In this document: piece by piece, positions 61,387 to 64,000 of the stretch
How positions within the stretch are numbered: the first letter of the stretch is position 1
Layout: every line of letters begins with the position of its first letter
Assembly: GCA_017656235.1 (NCBI GenBank)
Contig: JACDOF010000012.1
Location: 39,362 to 103,361 of the forward strand
Length of the DNA stretch: 64,000 nt
Reading direction: 5' to 3'
DNA from: Brevibacillus sp.
GTDB taxonomy: Bacteria > Bacillota > Bacilli > Brevibacillales > Brevibacillaceae
The notes under the pieces: generated by a model
Seen by the model: the letters and a program-made list of their open reading frames with translations, nothing else
The model's database searches: none
Told to the model about the DNA's origin: nothing
Program-made: the position numbers and the translations under genes

Positions 61387-62553
61387 ATGGCCGGCACTGT
61401 CACTTTAAATATGGAGGAAATATCAAAAAAGGTTCTTCGTCTTCAATCACTGATAACACTAAGGTGGTTGCAGGAAATTGAGAAACAACTCCAATTCGAG
61501 TTCACCATGCCATTGGAGGTCGCCGAACGCCGTACAACGCTGATTGCCCGCTCTTTGGTAGAAGATGTAAACGACGATCTGCAGATCTGGTCCAGGGACA
61601 TGGGGAATTGGATGCGTTCGCAGCAGCTGCCCCTTTCTTCGATTCTGCGAACGTACCAACTGTATCGAAACGTATTTTGGAGTATATTGCGCCCTGAACT
61701 GCCCATGTGGGCGCTGAATGAGCAGGAGATTCAGTATCTGGAGCAAAAGATCGGACAATCCATAGACGAGGCCCTTTACTGGGGAGTGTATTATTTTGAA
61801 CAAGCTGTCAATGCCGAATTGAGCAAAAAAGAAGAAATGATTTCCATTCTGCACAATGACAAGCTGTCAATACTGGGGAAACTGGCTGCCAGCATGGCCC
61901 ATGAGCTGCGCAATCCGCTCTGCGCCATTGAGGGTTTTCTCAAACTGATCCGCGAAGCAACCAAGGGACAGCCCAAGATGGAGTCCTACATCGATGTGAT
62001 CATGCATGAGTTCTCCAACCTGCACCGCCAGATTACCGGGTTTTTAAGCTTTTCCCAAAAACCGATCCTCGATGAGGTGTTTAAATCAGTTTGTTTTCCC
62101 CAACTGCTGGACGAGGTAGAAGTGCTGATCAAACCCCGCATCATTGCCGAAAACGTAAGCTTCGAACGTCATGTCGAGTCGTTTTCCCTGCCGTGTTACG
62201 AAGAAGGATTGAAGCAGGTGCTGGTTCATTTGTTCCACAATGCAATCGACGCCGTCCAAAACACCCCCATCAAACTGATTCGGATTTTTGCCTGTACCCG
62301 TGGAGATCGTGTATTGATCACTGTGGAAAACACGGGCGAAGTGATTCCCAGCCATTTGCTGGAGAAGCTGTACCAGCCCTTCTTTACCACCAAGAACAAT
62401 GCCGGAATAGGACTTTCAATCTGCAAAAACATCATTGAAAAGCACAATGGAACCATACAGTGTGAGTCAAAGGTGGAACTGACCCGGTTCCTCATTTCCC
62501 TTCCCCAAAAGCAGCCACCCTCGCTGTTGGGACGCCCCCTGGCTGAATCGTGA
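61387..62553 (+). CDS. Soluble sensor histidine kinase
   Basis: 388 aa from the ATG at 61387 behind GTGAGG. Residues 1-150 form a helical sensor without membrane segments, resembling the N-terminal region of RsbR/globin-coupled-type sensors (SLVEDVNDDLQIWSRDMGNW, then LRTYQLYRNVFWSIL). The H-box SMAHELRNPL has the phosphorylated H172; the N-box HLFHNAIDAV, G-box NAGIGLSICKNIIEKHNGTI complete a HATPase domain. The kinase core resembles sporulation kinases (KinA-E type). No response regulator is adjacent, which fits a phosphorelay kinase. Confidence 0.9.
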   Translation: MAGTVTLNMEEISKKVLRLQSLITLRWLQEIEKQLQFEFTMPLEVAERRTTLIARSLVEDVNDDLQIWSRDMGNWMRSQQLPLSSILRTYQLYRNVFWSILRPELPMWALNEQEIQYLEQKIGQSIDEALYWGVYYFEQAVNAELSKKEEMISILHNDKLSILGKLAASMAHELRNPLCAIEGFLKLIREATKGQPKMESYIDVIMHEFSNLHRQITGFLSFSQKPILDEVFKSVCFPQLLDEVEVLIKPRIIAENVSFERHVESFSLPCYEEGLKQVLVHLFHNAIDAVQNTPIKLIRIFACTRGDRVLITVENTGEVIPSHLLEKLYQPFFTTKNNAGIGLSICKNIIEKHNGTIQCESKVELTRFLISLPQKQPPSLLGRPLAES

Positions 62554-62616
62554 AACAGAGCATCGACCTGCCAGTTGGCTGTACCAGCATGGCTTCTTCT
62601 ACACTACTCGACAATA

Positions 62617-62643
62617 CGTGTCGAGATTTTTTTGTTCATCACA
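62617..62643 (+). terminator. Terminator after the histidine kinase
   Basis: CTCGACA, an ATACG loop, TGTCGAG, then ATTTTTTT. Confidence 0.85.
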
Positions 62644-62722
62644 TTTAGGTCCTTGGAAGCAGAAAGCGTTTCACTGAACGTGAAGCAAACGTATACCGAC
62701 CGTCTCATACATGCGTCTGCAA

Positions 62723-62758
62723 CAAAAAAAGGTAGGGCGCAGGACCACCTCTACCTTT
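62723..62758 (-). terminator. Terminator of the tRNA operon
   Basis: On the minus strand AAAGGTAG pairs with CTACCTTT and is followed by further T residues (62730-62724); it lies 13 bases beyond the CCA of the last tRNA. Confidence 0.85.
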
Positions 62759-62770
62759 GTCGTTATGGAA

Positions 62771-62844
62771 TGGAGCGGGTGATGGGAATCGAACCCACGC
62801 GGCCAGCTTGGAAGGCTGGAGTTCTACCACTGAACTACACCCGC
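62771..62844 (-). tRNA. tRNA-Gly (TCC)
   Basis: Full cloverleaf with GCGGGTG acceptor arm, anticodon loop CTTCCAA, GGTTCGATTCC T-arm and encoded CCA. It is the last gene of the cluster. Confidence 0.97.
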
Positions 62845-62856
62845 ATTTTTGACATT

Positions 62857-62945
62857 TGGTGCCGAGGACCGGACTTGAACCGGTACGGTAGTCACCTACC
62901 GCGGGATTTTAAGTCCCGTGCGTCTGCCAATTCCGCCACCCCGGC
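62857..62945 (-). tRNA. tRNA-Leu (TAA)
   Basis: 89 bases with a long variable arm (CGGTAGGTGACTACCGT), anticodon loop CTTAAAA and encoded CCA. Confidence 0.97.
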
Positions 62946-62951
62946 GCTGCA

Positions 62952-63028
62952 TGGTCGGGAAGACAGGATTTGAACCTGCGACCCCTTGGTCCCAAGCCAA
63001 GTACTCTACCAAGCTGAGCTACTTCCCG
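62952..63028 (-). tRNA. tRNA-Pro (TGG)
   Basis: 77 bases; acceptor CGGGAAG/CTTCCCG, anticodon loop CTTGGGA, T-arm GGTTCAAATCC, encoded CCA. Confidence 0.97.
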
Positions 63029-63046
63029 ACTGAGAGCGAAAAAGGA

Positions 63047-63123
63047 TGGCGTGCCCTGAGAGATTCGAACTCCCGACCTTTTGATTCGTAGTCAAACGCT
63101 CTATCCAGCTGAGCTAAGGGCAC
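63047..63123 (-). tRNA. tRNA-Arg (ACG)
   Basis: 77 bases; acceptor GTGCCCT/AGGGCAC, anticodon loop CTACGAA (A34 presumably converted to inosine), encoded CCA. Confidence 0.97.
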
Positions 63124-63153
63124 GTGGACATGACGTGTCTATAAAAAAAGAAA

Positions 63154-63229
63154 TGGAGCGGACAACGGGGCTCGAACCCGCGGCCTTCGCCTTGGCAAGG
63201 CGACGCTCTACCAGCTGAGCTATGTCCGC
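63154..63229 (-). tRNA. tRNA-Gly (GCC)
   Basis: 76 bases; acceptor GCGGACA/TGTCCGC, anticodon loop TTGCCAA, encoded CCA. Confidence 0.96.
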
Positions 63230-63320
63230 ATTGGAATCGGTATAGGGAAACACCGGACTCGGCAGCAGTTTGGCGTACATCGTCTTGTTGCAGAGAATGC
63301 ATCCGGGATGTGTAAGTAGA

Positions 63321-63407
63321 TGGTGCGGTCAAGAGGACTTGAACCTCCACGGTGTTGCCACCACTAGAACCTGAATCTAGCGCGTCTGCCAATTCCGCCA
63401 TGACCGC
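63321..63407 (-). tRNA. tRNA-Leu (CAG)
   Basis: 87 bases with a long variable arm, anticodon loop TTCAGGT, encoded CCA. The spacer to the next tRNA (63230-63320) is 91 bases, the longest in the cluster apart from the fMet-Asp spacer. Confidence 0.97.
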
Positions 63408-63427
63408 AAATATGAACCGGGGATAAA

Positions 63428-63503
63428 TGGTGAGCCATGAAGGACTCGAACCTTCGACCCTCTGATTAAAAGTCAGATGCTCTACCAACTGAGCTAATGG
63501 CTC
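63428..63503 (-). tRNA. tRNA-Lys (TTT)
   Basis: 76 bases; acceptor GAGCCAT/ATGGCTC, anticodon loop CTTTTAA, encoded CCA. Confidence 0.97.
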
Positions 63504-63509
63504 AAGCTA

Positions 63510-63594
63510 TGGTGGGGAGAGACGGATTCGAACCGCCGAACCCAGAGGGAGCAGATTTACAGTCTGCCGCGTTTAGCCACTTCGCTATCTCCCC
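63510..63594 (-). tRNA. tRNA-Tyr (GTA)
   Basis: 85 bases with a long variable arm, acceptor GGGGAGA/TCTCCCC, anticodon loop CTGTAAA, encoded CCA. Confidence 0.97.
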
Positions 63595-63613
63595 ATGCTC
63601 TTGCATCACTACG

Positions 63614-63689
63614 TGGTGCCGGCGATAGGAATCGAACCCACAACCCCCTGATTACAAGTCAGGTGCTCTACCAGTTGAGCTACACCGGC
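63614..63689 (-). tRNA. tRNA-Thr (TGT)
   Basis: 76 bases; acceptor GCCGGTG/CGCCGGC, anticodon loop CTTGTAA, encoded CCA. Confidence 0.97.
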
Positions 63690-63737
63690 TTGGTCGTGTG
63701 ACATGGGACTGATCTGCTTGCCTTCACCTGAAAAGAG

Positions 63738-63814
63738 TGGCGGAGCTGACGGGACTCGAACCCGCGACCTCCGGTGTGACAGACCGGCGTGAACTCCAAC
63801 TTCACCACAGCTCC
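63738..63814 (-). tRNA. tRNA-Asp (GTC)
   Basis: 77 bases; acceptor GGAGCTG/CAGCTCC, anticodon loop CTGTCAC, encoded CCA. Confidence 0.97.
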
Positions 63815-63827
63815 ATGGACGAGTGAA

Positions 63828-63934
63828 CAAAGAAACTGATCGACGTCGTACAGATGATAGTTTGGTTGCACCCTGCCGGGTACTACAATCTCATCTGAGC
63901 AAAGAAGTTGATCGACGTCGTACAGATGATAGTT

Positions 63935-63941
<7 letters not shown>
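63828..63941. repeat. Direct repeat in the fMet-Asp tRNA spacer, including a tRNA 3'-end remnant
   Basis: Two 42-base copies (63828-63869 and 63900-63941) differ at only two positions. Read on the minus strand, each begins GCAACCA, the discriminator and CCA end of tRNA-fMet, followed by the spacer. The second copy is the real tRNA end; the first is a 7-base remnant without a tRNA body. The units are 72 bases apart. Confidence 0.9.

Positions 63942-64000
<59 letters not shown>

Noticed and set aside
62660..62700. A second ECF promoter (TGAAAC on the minus strand near 62670)
   Set aside because: No CGTC or CGTA occurs 16-17 bases downstream.

Overview
The window looks like chromosomal DNA of an endospore-forming member of the Bacillota, most likely a Brevibacillus/Paenibacillaceae-type bacterium. 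This is inferred from strong GGAGG ribosome sites with frequent GTG and TTG starts, moderately high GC, sporulation genes (an alpha/beta SASP with a sigma-G promoter, a CotF-type coat protein, gerW/ytfJ with its ytfI-type partner, an SLH-3D protein), an ECF sigma/anti-sigma pair, an LCP protein, an XPB-type helicase and a long tRNA cluster. I see no phage, transposase, integrase or CRISPR array. Names rest on motif recognition; no database search was run.

Layout. 1-4.4 kb: a TerC-family gene cut by the window edge and controlled by a yybP-ykoY (Mn2+) riboswitch, a conserved unknown, a MocR-type regulator coupled to azlCD, and an orphan CheW. 4.4-9.1 kb (minus): a degenerate SDR, an AHSA1/SRPBCC protein, two unknowns, surE and a TerB-like protein. 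9.3-15.6 kb: a bile-acid:Na+ symporter-family protein, a CNNM/CorC-type membrane protein, an XPB-type helicase, then an autoregulated-looking ECF sigma factor with its zinc-finger anti-sigma factor. 15.6-16.0 kb holds a large palindromic element with a partial copy at 46 kb. 16-24.7 kb: an ABC exporter, SGNH hydrolase, MFS transporter, MBL-fold lactonase-like enzyme, homoserine dehydrogenase, and a ribbon-helix-helix/SPFH gene pair preceded by four 11-bp tandem operator-like units. 24.8-34.1 kb: an FadH-like enoate reductase with an FadR-type operator, an HTH-TM-CapA-like protein with degraded metal ligands, a GNAT/OlsB-like plus LpxL-like acyltransferase pair, CotF and LCP. 34.3-43.8 kb: psuK-psuG, a trans-sulfuration-type PLP enzyme, a three-gene operon of unknown function that includes a 678-aa SEC-C protein, then YhaM-, YkvA- and DedA-type genes. 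43.9-51.7 kb: nadE, PspC, a lipoprotein, a tyrosine/homogentisate catabolic operon with a structured leader, an RluD-family enzyme, and tpx coupled to an unknown gene. 52-61.2 kb: pyruvate carboxylase, gerW-ytfI, the SLH-3D protein, SASP, an MGDG-synthase-type glycosyltransferase with its YkoP-like partner, and a second TerC-family gene. 61.4-64 kb: a soluble histidine kinase and eleven tRNA genes.

How the parts fit together. Many genes sit in tight 2-3 gene operons with 1-30 bp overlaps (mocR-azlC-azlD, ATPase-permease, psuK-psuG, FAH-hmgA, ytfI-gerW, DedA-ykvA). At four minus-strand operon ends the stop codon lies inside the loop of the intrinsic terminator. The best candidates for undescribed biology are the RHH/SPFH module, the HTH-CapA pseudoenzyme, the acyltransferase pair, the SEC-C operon, the structured leader before the homogentisate operon, and the palindromic repeat elements.
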